This document shows, piece by piece, positions 1 to 8,160 of a DNA stretch of 64,000 nucleotides; position 1 is the first letter of the stretch; each line of letters starts with the position of its first letter. Under the pieces are notes generated by a model. The model made no database searches. It was not told the origin of the DNA and saw nothing but the letters and a program-made list of their open reading frames with translations. Source of the DNA: DUPQ01 sp964563155 (lineage in GTDB: Bacteria; Bacillota; Clostridia; DUPQ01); assembly GCA_964563155.1 (NCBI GenBank), contig CAZLVL010000003.1:85725-149724 (forward strand), read 5' to 3'. The position numbers and the translations under genes are program-made.

Positions 1-314
1 TCCATACCACAGGTTATGGGCATGTCCATAATCTTTCCAGCCTCTATAAACTCAAAGCACCCAGCTGCAGAATCATGGTCCATAACACCTGCTGTGCTTA
101 GTCCACTTAAGTAGGCTGTAAAAAGGGCCTTTGTAGGACTATAGGGAGAAAAGGAATACATGGTATGAATATGATTATTGACATCATTAGAAAATAAGGG
201 CTTTTGAACATCACCCTTATCTATTGCTTTTTTCAATATCTTTAAACTTTTCAATCTTTCTTCTTTTTTAGGATTGTTTAAGTTTTCAATCTGTAATAAA
301 TAGAATTGGTTCAT
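1..314 (-). CDS. PHP-domain protein, N-terminal part (runs off window)
   Basis: The ATG is at 314, and the frame is open to the window edge (104 codons seen). Residues near 50-60 read NNHIHTMYSFSPYSP, followed by a DHDS motif. These are the first metal-binding motifs of the polymerase/histidinol-phosphatase (PHP) phosphoesterase fold. The start lies one base beyond the SDR stop, so it is the next gene of that operon. The ~45 residues before the HxH motif are longer than in minimal PHP proteins. The substrate is unknown; the partner SDR suggests carbohydrate metabolism. The C-terminus is not visible. Confidence 0.75.
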   Translation of the reverse strand, partial: MNQFYLLQIENLNNPKKEERLKSLKILKKAIDKGDVQKPLFSNDVNNHIHTMYSFSPYSPTKALFTAYLSGLSTAGVMDHDSAAGCFEFIEAGKIMDMPITCGM

Positions 315-315
315 C

Positions 316-1092
316 TTATCTCATTTCCTGTCCACCAGTAACATTTATAGCCTGACCTGTCATATAGCTAGACATATCAGACGCTAAAAAGACCATAACA
401 TTAGCAATATCTTCGTATTCACAAGACCTTCCCATGGGGACTTGATCTAAATATTTTTGTCTTACAGCTTCTTCACTAATTCCTTGATTAGCTGCATATT
501 GCTTAAAGAGACTATCCACCCATAGAGGGGAATTTAAGAGGTTACCAGGACATATTGCATTAAACCTTATATTATCCCTTGCATATTCTAGGGCTAAACT
601 TTGGGTAAGGCCAATGCCGCCAAACTTAGATGCAGCATAAGCAGAATTTCTAAAGGAACCTTTTTTACCTGACTTGCTGTTTATTTGTATGAAAGAAGCT
701 CCTTCTTTGTTGTTAAGCATATATTTAACTGCAGATTTGGCACAGATAAAATATCCAACCAAATTAACCTCTTGGACCAGTCTCCACTTATCTATATCAA
801 AATCATGGGTTGAACCAGAAATAACTATACCAGCATTGTTAATAAAAATATCAATTCTTCCAAATTTATCCACTGCCAGTTGGGTCATTTTATCCACTTG
901 ATCTTCTTTTGTTACATCCACTTGAATTGAAACAGCATTTTTAAGGCCTGCTGCCACTGAAGCTGCCTTTTCTCCATTTAGGTCTGCCACAACAACATAA
1001 CAACCTTCCTTATCCAATCTTTGGGCAAGGGCTTCTCCTAATCCTTGAGCCGCTCCTGTTATTATTGCAACCTTGTTTTTTAACATTTCCAT
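316..1092 (-). CDS. SDR-family dehydrogenase, sorbitol-6-phosphate dehydrogenase (SrlD)-like
   Basis: 258 residues, the usual length of classical SDRs. The Rossmann motif is TGAAQGLG near residue 13, then NNAG near 85, and the catalytic Ser with Y-x-x-x-K (SAYAASK) near 150. Blocks such as VNLVGYF, IQINSKSGK, GLTQSLALE and GQAINVTGGQ match my recollection of E. coli SrlD closely, so oxidation of a sugar-alcohol phosphate to a ketose phosphate is the best guess. GGAG sits about 7 bases before the ATG. It is followed after one base by a PHP protein. A dedicated promoter in the 90-base gap upstream is plausible (a TATAAT is present) but has no good -35. The exact polyol is not determinable. Confidence 0.8.
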   Translation of the reverse strand: MEMLKNKVAIITGAAQGLGEALAQRLDKEGCYVVVADLNGEKAASVAAGLKNAVSIQVDVTKEDQVDKMTQLAVDKFGRIDIFINNAGIVISGSTHDFDIDKWRLVQEVNLVGYFICAKSAVKYMLNNKEGASFIQINSKSGKKGSFRNSAYAASKFGGIGLTQSLALEYARDNIRFNAICPGNLLNSPLWVDSLFKQYAANQGISEEAVRQKYLDQVPMGRSCEYEDIANVMVFLASDMSSYMTGQAINVTGGQEMR

Positions 1093-1182
1093 AAATCACT
1101 CCAATAAATTTATCTCTTGTCCTAATTATATGATAATTTCCAAGATAATCCTATAGAATATGACACTAATAACTTGCATAAA

Positions 1183-1308
1183 CTAAGAAAAAAACTTGAA
1201 ATAAATCCATATTCCACTAATTATAATGAATAAAATTACTATTACTATTGTTTTTATGATTTTATGTCTAAATTCGGCCTTATCATCTTCTTTTTGTCTG
1301 TCACTCAT
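1183..1308 (-). CDS. 41-residue single-pass membrane peptide
   Basis: A short frame starting at ATG 1308 and ending at TAG 1183. It has a charged N-terminus (MSDRQKEDDKAEFRHK) and then one strongly hydrophobic segment of about 20 residues (residues 17-36) ending in a short aromatic/basic tail. An ideal AAGGAG lies 6 bases before the ATG. The ATG overlaps the TGA of the upstream phosphatase-nuclease gene (ATGA), so translation is probably coupled. I recognise no family. The topology suggests a cytosolic charged head and a membrane anchor. Real coding status rests on the ribosome site, the coupling and the clean hydrophobic pattern. Confidence 0.6.
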   Translation of the reverse strand: MSDRQKEDDKAEFRHKIIKTIVIVILFIIISGIWIYFKFFS

Positions 1309-3365
1309 GTAAAACTCCTTAGGTTTCTTAATATCATTACCATGGCATAGGTATCTAGTTTACAATATTCCAGCAATTGCTTTCTTATTTCTTTTACCCT
1401 GTTTTCATCTAAATCTTTTAAAAGCCTAAAGGCTGACATGGCTTGGTCTCCTCTTTGAACCCCTTGCAAGTTTTCGTACTTCAGGCTTTCTTCATTGGGA
1501 AATAGGGCTGGTAAAACATACTTAATAGAATAGCTTCCCTGCATATTAGCATTATAGTACCAGTGGTTTTTAAAGGGAATCATAAGGTCCTTCATATTAT
1601 CATGAATATCCATTAGGGCATCAGAATATTGAGGATGTTTTAATGCTAAATTCTTTATTATCCCCTTTTCAAAAGCTATGTTATAGGCTAGGCTTTGAGC
1701 ACCTTTTGGAATATCTTGTATTAATGCTTTTACTAAATCCAAGGTCCATTCTTTTGTATGGTCTGCTAAAAATTCCTTATGTTCTAGTTCTCCATTTTCA
1801 TGTTCAATGTGTAAATAATATTGAAAAGCCACCTGCTGATAAACAGTTATTTTATCAAAAGGAGGAACTGGATATTGTACAGACTCAAAATCTAGATGAT
1901 AAATAGGATATCTAAGGTCATCTAGAAATCTTTTAATCTCCTCTTTATTAATAATCTCTTTTTTACTTAATTGGTTTTTTACTACAGGTCTTAGCTTAGG
2001 ATAAAACTTCTTACTATTTACTAAATCCTCAAAGGAAAATACCCCATCTCTATACATGTTGAACTTGGTACTTCTAAAGACATTTCTTAAATCAAATATG
2101 CTTTCTTTAGGTAATCCCCATAGTTTTTTACAGTAGTCAAAGTAACCACAAGCATAAGGGTTAAAACAATGGTCTCCAATATCTATACTAGGCTCAACCT
2201 TTATATCCATATCCTTTTGCAGATGCTCTAAAAACCTTAAAATTTCTTGATTTTTACCTTCGATTTCTTTACTTACATCAGTAATGTTAAATAATTGATT
2301 TAAGTCTAAATCACCTTGTCTTGTATACTGATTGTTCAAAGTTATGATATGGACCTTTTTTACCACAAAGCCTAAAAGGCTTAAAATTGTTGCTTGATAA
2401 GCAATGTCATCATAGTAAATTTCTCTTATGGAGGTAGAACTTTTTACTTCGAAAATCTCTACATTCTTCCCTTCCACCTTTAAGATATCTACACTTAAAA
2501 ACCGTCCTTTAAGAGAAAAAGAAGCCTCTGCAATATATTTTCTTCCTTCTTCAATATATCTTTTGGTATCTTCTATCATTTTAGATTTGTCATTTTGATA
2601 CTCTACATAAGCTATATCAGAAAATAGTCCTAGAGCTACCTCTCCTACATAGGTTCCACTTTTTAGAATCTCCTCATTTACTATGGAAGAATCAAACAAG
2701 TCTGGCTTTACCTTATCAAGCCAATACATTTTTTCACATTGTTTTGCCCTTATATACTTAGATTTAGAAATATAAAATTCATCTATCCTTTTAAAAGCAA
2801 TGTCTTCAGGCTTGTATTGGACAACCTCACAATTATCTATAATATATTCTCTCAAATTTTCGTTTTCTGGAACTCCTTTAAAATAGTGGCCTAAAACAAC
2901 AGCTATCCCTCCGTGGGCAACCAATAGAATGTTTTTTACCTTAGTCTTTTTATCATCCCAATGCTCTTGTATAAGTTCATCTAAAAAGGAAGAGACTCTG
3001 GCATAAAAATCAAAATAGGACTCTGAACCTTCCAATTGAATGTCTGGATTAATTGACCATACTCTTTCTCGAAAATCTCGATTGTTATGAAAGGGGATCC
3101 CTTCATTTAATCTAAAGTCCCTTTCTTTAATCCTCTCATCTTTTAAAATTTCTAGATTTCTATTTTCACAAATGATTTTTGCAGTTTCATAGGCCCTTTG
3201 CAAAGGTGAAGAGACCACTAAATCAAAGTCTATATCTTTAAGCTTTTCTCTTATTTCTTCAGCTTGAAGCCTCCCAAAATCATTTAAGGGAATATCAGTA
3301 AAGCCTTGCACTTTTTTATTTAGATTCCAGTCGGTTTGTCCGTGTCTTATAAGAAAAATGTTCAT
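1305..3365 (-). CDS. Histidine phosphatase fused to DUF2779 RecB-like nuclease
   Basis: The family start is ATG 3365 (MNIFLIRHGQTDWN). The frame stays open 35 codons further upstream, but that stretch contains the DeoR terminator, so it is not coding. Residues 1-~195 are a phosphoglycerate-mutase-type phosphatase: RHGQ catalytic His near the N-terminus and a second His in LLVAHGGIAVV. From ~205 on it is a DUF2779-type protein: an early Cys (AKQCEKMYWL), a PD-(D/E)XK-like IFEVKSSTS, a C-x5-C-x5-C cluster (CFNPYACGYFDYC) like Cas4/AddB iron-sulfur nucleases, then a DEDD-exonuclease-like HLDFESVQ and a C-terminal EYCKLDTYAMV. Both halves are in one uninterrupted frame of 686 codons. The ribosome site is weak. 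Function unknown; nucleic-acid processing inferred. Confidence 0.8.
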   Translation of the reverse strand: MNIFLIRHGQTDWNLNKKVQGFTDIPLNDFGRLQAEEIREKLKDIDFDLVVSSPLQRAYETAKIICENRNLEILKDERIKERDFRLNEGIPFHNNRDFRERVWSINPDIQLEGSESYFDFYARVSSFLDELIQEHWDDKKTKVKNILLVAHGGIAVVLGHYFKGVPENENLREYIIDNCEVVQYKPEDIAFKRIDEFYISKSKYIRAKQCEKMYWLDKVKPDLFDSSIVNEEILKSGTYVGEVALGLFSDIAYVEYQNDKSKMIEDTKRYIEEGRKYIAEASFSLKGRFLSVDILKVEGKNVEIFEVKSSTSIREIYYDDIAYQATILSLLGFVVKKVHIITLNNQYTRQGDLDLNQLFNITDVSKEIEGKNQEILRFLEHLQKDMDIKVEPSIDIGDHCFNPYACGYFDYCKKLWGLPKESIFDLRNVFRSTKFNMYRDGVFSFEDLVNSKKFYPKLRPVVKNQLSKKEIINKEEIKRFLDDLRYPIYHLDFESVQYPVPPFDKITVYQQVAFQYYLHIEHENGELEHKEFLADHTKEWTLDLVKALIQDIPKGAQSLAYNIAFEKGIIKNLALKHPQYSDALMDIHDNMKDLMIPFKNHWYYNANMQGSYSIKYVLPALFPNEESLKYENLQGVQRGDQAMSAFRLLKDLDENRVKEIRKQLLEYCKLDTYAMVMILRNLRSFT

Positions 3366-3440
3366 AAAAATATCATAGCATAAATGAGGCTTTTTTGTAA
3401 TAGTAGGAAAAGTATAAACTCTAGACTCCAAAAAGGCATA

Positions 3441-3481
3441 AAAAACCCCCACAAGTTTGATTTGGTCCAACTAATGGGGGT
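3441..3481 (-). terminator. Rho-independent terminator after the E2-E3-E1-deoR operon
   Basis: Read on the minus strand, ACCCCCA (3481-3475) pairs with TGGGGGT (3451-3445), with an inner AGTT/AACT pairing in the loop, followed by a run of six T. It lies 40 bases after the deoR stop. It also argues against the long upstream extension of the next gene. Confidence 0.85.
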
Positions 3482-3519
3482 CAGCTTGATTATATCTCGC
3501 TTTTGTTTATTATTTGAGT

Positions 3520-4281
3520 TTAGATAACTAGTACATTGTTTTCCTTACATTTTTCTAAAACTTCTCTTTCAGGCATTTGGTCTGTTATCCAGATATCTGC
3601 TTCTTTAAGCTTGCAAAATGGGTAGTCTTTATCTTTACCAATCTTGCTAGTATCCATAAGGACAATAACCTTTTCTGCCTTAGATATTACTAGACTTTTC
3701 AATCTTGCATCATGAATACTTGACACACTAAAACCTTTGTCTGGCGAAAAGCCTGATGCTCCTAAAATGGCCATTTCAACACCTACAGTCTTTAACATGT
3801 GTATGGCTTCAGGGCCAGAGGTAGAAAGAGTAAAGGGACTTACTCTTCCTCCTAAAAGGATTATAGAGTTTTTTGAAGAAGATAATTTTAGAGCTGTATT
3901 TAAGGCAGAGGTAACAAAAGTATAACCAGAGTCATCTTTTATTATTTTTGCCAGTGCCATAATTGTGGACCCTGCATCTAAATATACAGGTCTTTCTTTT
4001 ATAAGTAGATGGCTGGCTTTTTCAGCTATTATTGCCTTTTTATCCACGTTTTCCGATTGTCTTATACCATAGTCTATTTCATCTTTACCATGCTTTTTAA
4101 ATCGGTTAACACTAACTGCTCCACCATGAGTTCTTATGGCATAACCAAGATCCTCCAAAAGTGTCAAATCTCGACGAATTGTCATTTCTGACACTTCTGG
4201 GAAAATTGTTCTTAACTGCCTAAGAAAAACTTCTTCGGTAATATCCAACATGTGCTTAATCTTAATCTGTCTAGGATTCAC
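3520..4281 (-). CDS. DeoR-family transcriptional repressor
   Basis: 253 residues, typical of the family. The N-terminal helix-turn-helix carries the DeoR signature (EMTIRRDLTLLEDLGYAIR, then THGGAV). The C-terminal half is the DeoR sugar-phosphate sensor fold (DAGSTIMALA, then LLGGRVSPFTLSTSGPEA and ILGASGF). The start is GTG at 4281 with AGGAG six bases upstream, inside the last codons of E1, so it is translationally linked. It is the last gene of the dehydrogenase operon. It is the natural candidate to bind the palindrome at 9543-9559 and respond to a phosphorylated sugar or polyol (inference). Confidence 0.9.
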   Translation of the reverse strand: MNPRQIKIKHMLDITEEVFLRQLRTIFPEVSEMTIRRDLTLLEDLGYAIRTHGGAVSVNRFKKHGKDEIDYGIRQSENVDKKAIIAEKASHLLIKERPVYLDAGSTIMALAKIIKDDSGYTFVTSALNTALKLSSSKNSIILLGGRVSPFTLSTSGPEAIHMLKTVGVEMAILGASGFSPDKGFSVSSIHDARLKSLVISKAEKVIVLMDTSKIGKDKDYPFCKLKEADIWITDQMPEREVLEKCKENNVLVI

Positions 4282-4282
4282 T

Positions 4283-6745
4283 TTATACTCCTGCTTTATT
4301 TATTCTAATTGTTTCCCCACTGGTATAATTTGACTTGGCTATATGTCCATCAAGAGGTAGGATTTTTTGGTCAATTGCATCAACTAGCCAATCTGCTTGT
4401 GGGAAGAAATATTCTTCGTATTCAGCAGCAGGTGTGATCCAGTTTTTAGCACCAACTACAACCGCTGGAGCATCCAAATAATCAAAACATAATTCTGTAA
4501 TTGTTGCAGCCATATCTTTTAAGTGAGATCCTCTTTCACAAGCATCTGATGCTAATAGGATTCTTCCAGTCTTTTTCACAGACTCAACCACTTTTTCATA
4601 GTTGAAAGGAGATACGCTTCTTGCATCTATAACTTCAGCTTCTAAGCCATATTTTTCCTTTAGAATGTTTGCAGCATCAATTGCTGTATAAAGGGTTGCA
4701 CCAATTGTTAAGATGGTAATATCTTTACCTTCTCTTTTTACATCTGGTTCTCCAATGGGAATTTCATAATATTCTGTAGGTACTCCATCTTTTTGGAACA
4801 TTTCGCCCTTGTCATACAATCTTTGACTTTCAAAAAATATGACTGGGTCACTACCTGACAGAGCTGAGTTTAAAAGCCCCTTTGTGTCATAGGGAGTTAC
4901 TGGGAAGACTACCTTTAAGCCAGGTATATGGGCTACTAAGCCGGTCCAGTCTTGAGAGTGTTGAGCTCCATATTTGGATCCTACACTAACCCTTACAACC
5001 ACTGGCAACTTTATATCTCCAGCACTCATAGACTGCCACTTGGGAAGTTGGTTGAAAATTTCATCTCCAGCTCTTCCTAAAAAGTCACAGTACATCAATT
5101 CAACAACAGGTCTTCCGCCTGCCATAGCATAGCCTACTGCAGAACCTACAATAGCTGCTTCACTAATGGATGAATTAAAGAGTCTGTTGTAGGGAAGAGA
5201 ATCTGAAAGTCCTCTGTAAGCTGCAAAAGCACCACCCCATTCTCTGTTTTCTTCACCATAAGCTATAAGTGTGGGGTCAACATAGAATTTTTCTAATAGG
5301 GATTCAAACACAGCATCTCTAACTTGGAATACTCTGTTTTTAGAAACTTCCTTACCATCTACAATTCCCCTTCTTTCTTTTTTCTTAACCTGTTGGTATC
5401 TGGCATTATCTTCAATAGGTCCAAGGGTATCTACAGGTCTATCTTCTCTTTTTTCTATCCGTTGGTTAGAGAACATTAAATCTTCTATAGCACGTGGATC
5501 TTTAACAAAATTCATCTTAGGGGTTATATCCTTGTCGGTAACCAATTTAAAGATTTTGAAAATCAAATCTCCAGCATTGGATAAGACTGTGTCTAAATCT
5601 TTTTCTTTTACAATGCTTCCCTTAATGAGCTTATCCCTATATTCAATTAGGGAGTCTTGTTTCATCCACAAATCTATTTCTTCTTTTGTTCTGTAGGCAG
5701 AGGCATCTGAAGGAGAGTGACCAGAATATCTGTAGGTTAATACGTCTAACAATACAGGTCCTTCTTTCTTTTCTATAATTTCTCTCTTTCTCTTGTAGGC
5801 ATCTATAACTGCTAGAGGGTTGTAACCATCAATTCTTTCAGCATGCATTTGCTCAGGATTTACACCAGCACCAAATCTTGCCAAAATATCAAAGCCCATG
5901 GTTTCTCCCATGGTTTGTCCACCCATTCCATACAGGTTATTAAAGAAGTTGAATATTATAGGCATTCCACCCTTGTATTCATTTTCCCAAAGGGTCTTGT
6001 ATTGATCCATAGTAGCAAAGCACATGCCTTCCCACACAGGACCACAACCCATGGAAGCGTCTCCTAGGTTGGCAATAACTAGACCTTTTTTCAAGTTGGC
6101 CTTTTTGAAAAGAGCAGCTCCTGTAGCAATATCCGCACTACCTCCCACAATAGCATTGTTGGGATAAATTCCAAAAGGTGTGAAGAAAGCATGCATTGAG
6201 CCTCCCAAACCTCTTTGGAAACCGGTTTCACGGGAAAATACTTCTGCCAAGGTTCCATAAAGTAAAAAGTCAATTGCCAATTCCTTTACGGTTTTTTGAT
6301 CTTTTTGTACTATTTTGAGTATTCTTCCATCAAAATACTCTTCCATTATTTTCATTAATTCTTTATCTGAGAGTTTCTCAATAGCAGATAAGCCCTTGGC
6401 TATTATTTCGCCATGGCTTCTATGAGAACCAAAAATAAAGTCATCTATTGTCAAAGTGAAAGCCTGGCCTACCGCTGAAGCTTCTTGTCCTATTGAAAGG
6501 TGGGCAGGTCCTGGATAAACAAAGTCCACAGAATTATATTGTCCAGTTGTTTTAATTGCATTCAACATGGATTCAAATTCACGGATAATTGCCATATCAC
6601 GATAAATCCTTACAAATTCTTCTTTAGTGAATATCTTTTTCTCTTCTTCAATTGTTTTGGAGTAAGCACAAACATCAATATCTTTAAATGTTATCTTACT
6701 TCTCTTTCTCAATTCACTAGGGTCTAAAAGTAGTTCCTTTGTCAT
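4283..6745 (-). CDS. 2-oxoacid dehydrogenase E1, alpha and beta chains fused
   Basis: 820 residues. The alpha half (about 60-420) has the thiamine-diphosphate motif GDASMG...FFNN, SHRSHGE, and the GGSMHAF and YSGHSPSD loops. The beta half (about 480-800) has AYGEENREWGGAF, EAAIVGSAVGYA, VELMYCDFLGR and the C-terminal transketolase-like domain with DARSVSPFN. A linker of about 60 charged residues joins them. Many Gram-positive E1 enzymes are split into two genes; fused ones also occur. It decarboxylates a 2-oxoacid and acylates E2 lipoate. Pyruvate, a branched 2-oxoacid and acetoin-type substrates cannot be told apart by eye. GGAG precedes the ATG. E3 ends 36 bases upstream. Confidence 0.9.
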   Translation of the reverse strand: MTKELLLDPSELRKRSKITFKDIDVCAYSKTIEEEKKIFTKEEFVRIYRDMAIIREFESMLNAIKTTGQYNSVDFVYPGPAHLSIGQEASAVGQAFTLTIDDFIFGSHRSHGEIIAKGLSAIEKLSDKELMKIMEEYFDGRILKIVQKDQKTVKELAIDFLLYGTLAEVFSRETGFQRGLGGSMHAFFTPFGIYPNNAIVGGSADIATGAALFKKANLKKGLVIANLGDASMGCGPVWEGMCFATMDQYKTLWENEYKGGMPIIFNFFNNLYGMGGQTMGETMGFDILARFGAGVNPEQMHAERIDGYNPLAVIDAYKRKREIIEKKEGPVLLDVLTYRYSGHSPSDASAYRTKEEIDLWMKQDSLIEYRDKLIKGSIVKEKDLDTVLSNAGDLIFKIFKLVTDKDITPKMNFVKDPRAIEDLMFSNQRIEKREDRPVDTLGPIEDNARYQQVKKKERRGIVDGKEVSKNRVFQVRDAVFESLLEKFYVDPTLIAYGEENREWGGAFAAYRGLSDSLPYNRLFNSSISEAAIVGSAVGYAMAGGRPVVELMYCDFLGRAGDEIFNQLPKWQSMSAGDIKLPVVVRVSVGSKYGAQHSQDWTGLVAHIPGLKVVFPVTPYDTKGLLNSALSGSDPVIFFESQRLYDKGEMFQKDGVPTEYYEIPIGEPDVKREGKDITILTIGATLYTAIDAANILKEKYGLEAEVIDARSVSPFNYEKVVESVKKTGRILLASDACERGSHLKDMAATITELCFDYLDAPAVVVGAKNWITPAAEYEEYFFPQADWLVDAIDQKILPLDGHIAKSNYTSGETIRINKAGV

Positions 6746-6781
6746 TTTTTTTCTCCTTTATATTGTCAATCAAATAATTTT

Positions 6782-8146
6782 CTAAAAAGCAAACAGGGCT
6801 TCCCTAATAACCTCACATACTGTTGGGTGAGGGAATACCAGTTCTTTTAAGTCCTCAACTGTCATTTGAGTTTCTATCATCAAAGCTGCTGCACATATAA
6901 GTTCTGAGGCATAATTACCTATTAAACTAACACCAAGTAGTCTATTTGTTTTTTTGTCTCTAAGGACCTTACATATACCATTTCCACCTTCATTTTCAGC
7001 CACATAACGGCCTGAAAATCTCATGGACAGCTTAACACTTTCAAAATCTAGATTTTTTGCACTAGCACTTTCTTCTGTTTCTCCTACAGATGCTACCTCT
7101 GGATTGGTGTATATAACAGCGGGAATTGCATCGTATCTCATTACATCCTTTTTACCTAGAATGTTATTAATGCAAACCTCTGCTTCTCTATAGGCGGTAT
7201 GGGCTAACATGGATTTTCCATTTACATCCCCAGCAGCATAAACACCAACTACATTGGTTCTACCAAATTCATCAGTTATAATTGCGCCTCTATTTAGCTC
7301 CACCCCAATATTTTCTAAACCCAAACCTTGTGTATCAGCCCTTCTTCCAATACTTACTAGTACCTTTTCAGCTGATAATTCCTGGGTTTTTCCGTCTTTC
7401 TCATAGACTACAGAAGAATCTTTAAAGGCTACTACCTTGGATTTCAAATTAAAGGTAATACCTTTTTTTTCATAGTCTTGCAATAGAAGCTTTGAAATTT
7501 CTAAATCTATTGGTCCACCTATTCTATCCAGCATTTCAATAACTGTAACTTCTGAACCTACTGAATTATAGTAGGAGGCCATTTCTAGACCAATAACTCC
7601 ACCACCCACAATAACCATGGATTTTGGAATTTCTTCTAGGTCTAAAACTTCACGATTGGTAAGCACAAAGCCTTTTTCATATCCTTGGGCTAGCCCTTCA
7701 ATAGGAGGCATAACAGGAACAGAACCAGTACAGATTATGAGGCGATCCGCCCTGTACACTTGATCCTCTACTGCTATACTAAGACCATCTGGGTCCTTTC
7801 CTAAAATCTTAGCTTCCCCTTCAACAGTGGTAACACCTAAAGATTTAAGGGTGCTCTTTATTCCACCTACCAAGGTTCTAACCACCTTGTTTTTTCTTTT
7901 AATAACTACCTTTTGGTCTATAGAAGCTTGAGATACGGTTATACCGTATTTTTCAGAATCTTTTGCATAGTCATAAATTTTTGCGCTATGCAAAAGGGCC
8001 TTAGAAGGAATACAACCTTCATTAAGACAAACTCCGCCCACATTACGCTTTTCAAACAAGACCACATTTAATTTATTTTCTGCTGCTCTTTGGGCTGCTA
8101 AATAGCCCGCAGGACCAGCACCAATTACTGCTAAATCATATTTCAT
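6782..8146 (-). CDS. lpdA: Dihydrolipoamide dehydrogenase (E3)
   Basis: 454 residues, a standard pyridine nucleotide-disulfide oxidoreductase without an added lipoyl domain. FAD site GAGPAGY at the N-terminus, redox pair CLNEGC near residue 41, NAD site GGGVIGLEMAS near 175, second FAD contact YAAGDVNG near 305, and the C-terminal active-site HPTVCEVIREA. It reoxidises E2 dihydrolipoate with NAD+. AGGGTG precedes the ATG. It sits 14 bases after E2 and before E1, an order (E2-E3-E1) unlike the usual E1-E2-E3. Confidence 0.95.
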   Translation of the reverse strand: MKYDLAVIGAGPAGYLAAQRAAENKLNVVLFEKRNVGGVCLNEGCIPSKALLHSAKIYDYAKDSEKYGITVSQASIDQKVVIKRKNKVVRTLVGGIKSTLKSLGVTTVEGEAKILGKDPDGLSIAVEDQVYRADRLIICTGSVPVMPPIEGLAQGYEKGFVLTNREVLDLEEIPKSMVIVGGGVIGLEMASYYNSVGSEVTVIEMLDRIGGPIDLEISKLLLQDYEKKGITFNLKSKVVAFKDSSVVYEKDGKTQELSAEKVLVSIGRRADTQGLGLENIGVELNRGAIITDEFGRTNVVGVYAAGDVNGKSMLAHTAYREAEVCINNILGKKDVMRYDAIPAVIYTNPEVASVGETEESASAKNLDFESVKLSMRFSGRYVAENEGGNGICKVLRDKKTNRLLGVSLIGNYASELICAAALMIETQMTVEDLKELVFPHPTVCEVIREALFAF

Positions 8147-8160
8147 CTAAATCACCCTCA

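Noticed and set aside
3366..3470. 35-codon upstream extension of the phosphatase-nuclease frame
   Set aside because: It contains the operon terminator hairpin and lacks a ribosome site; the family start RHGQ opening fits ATG 3365.
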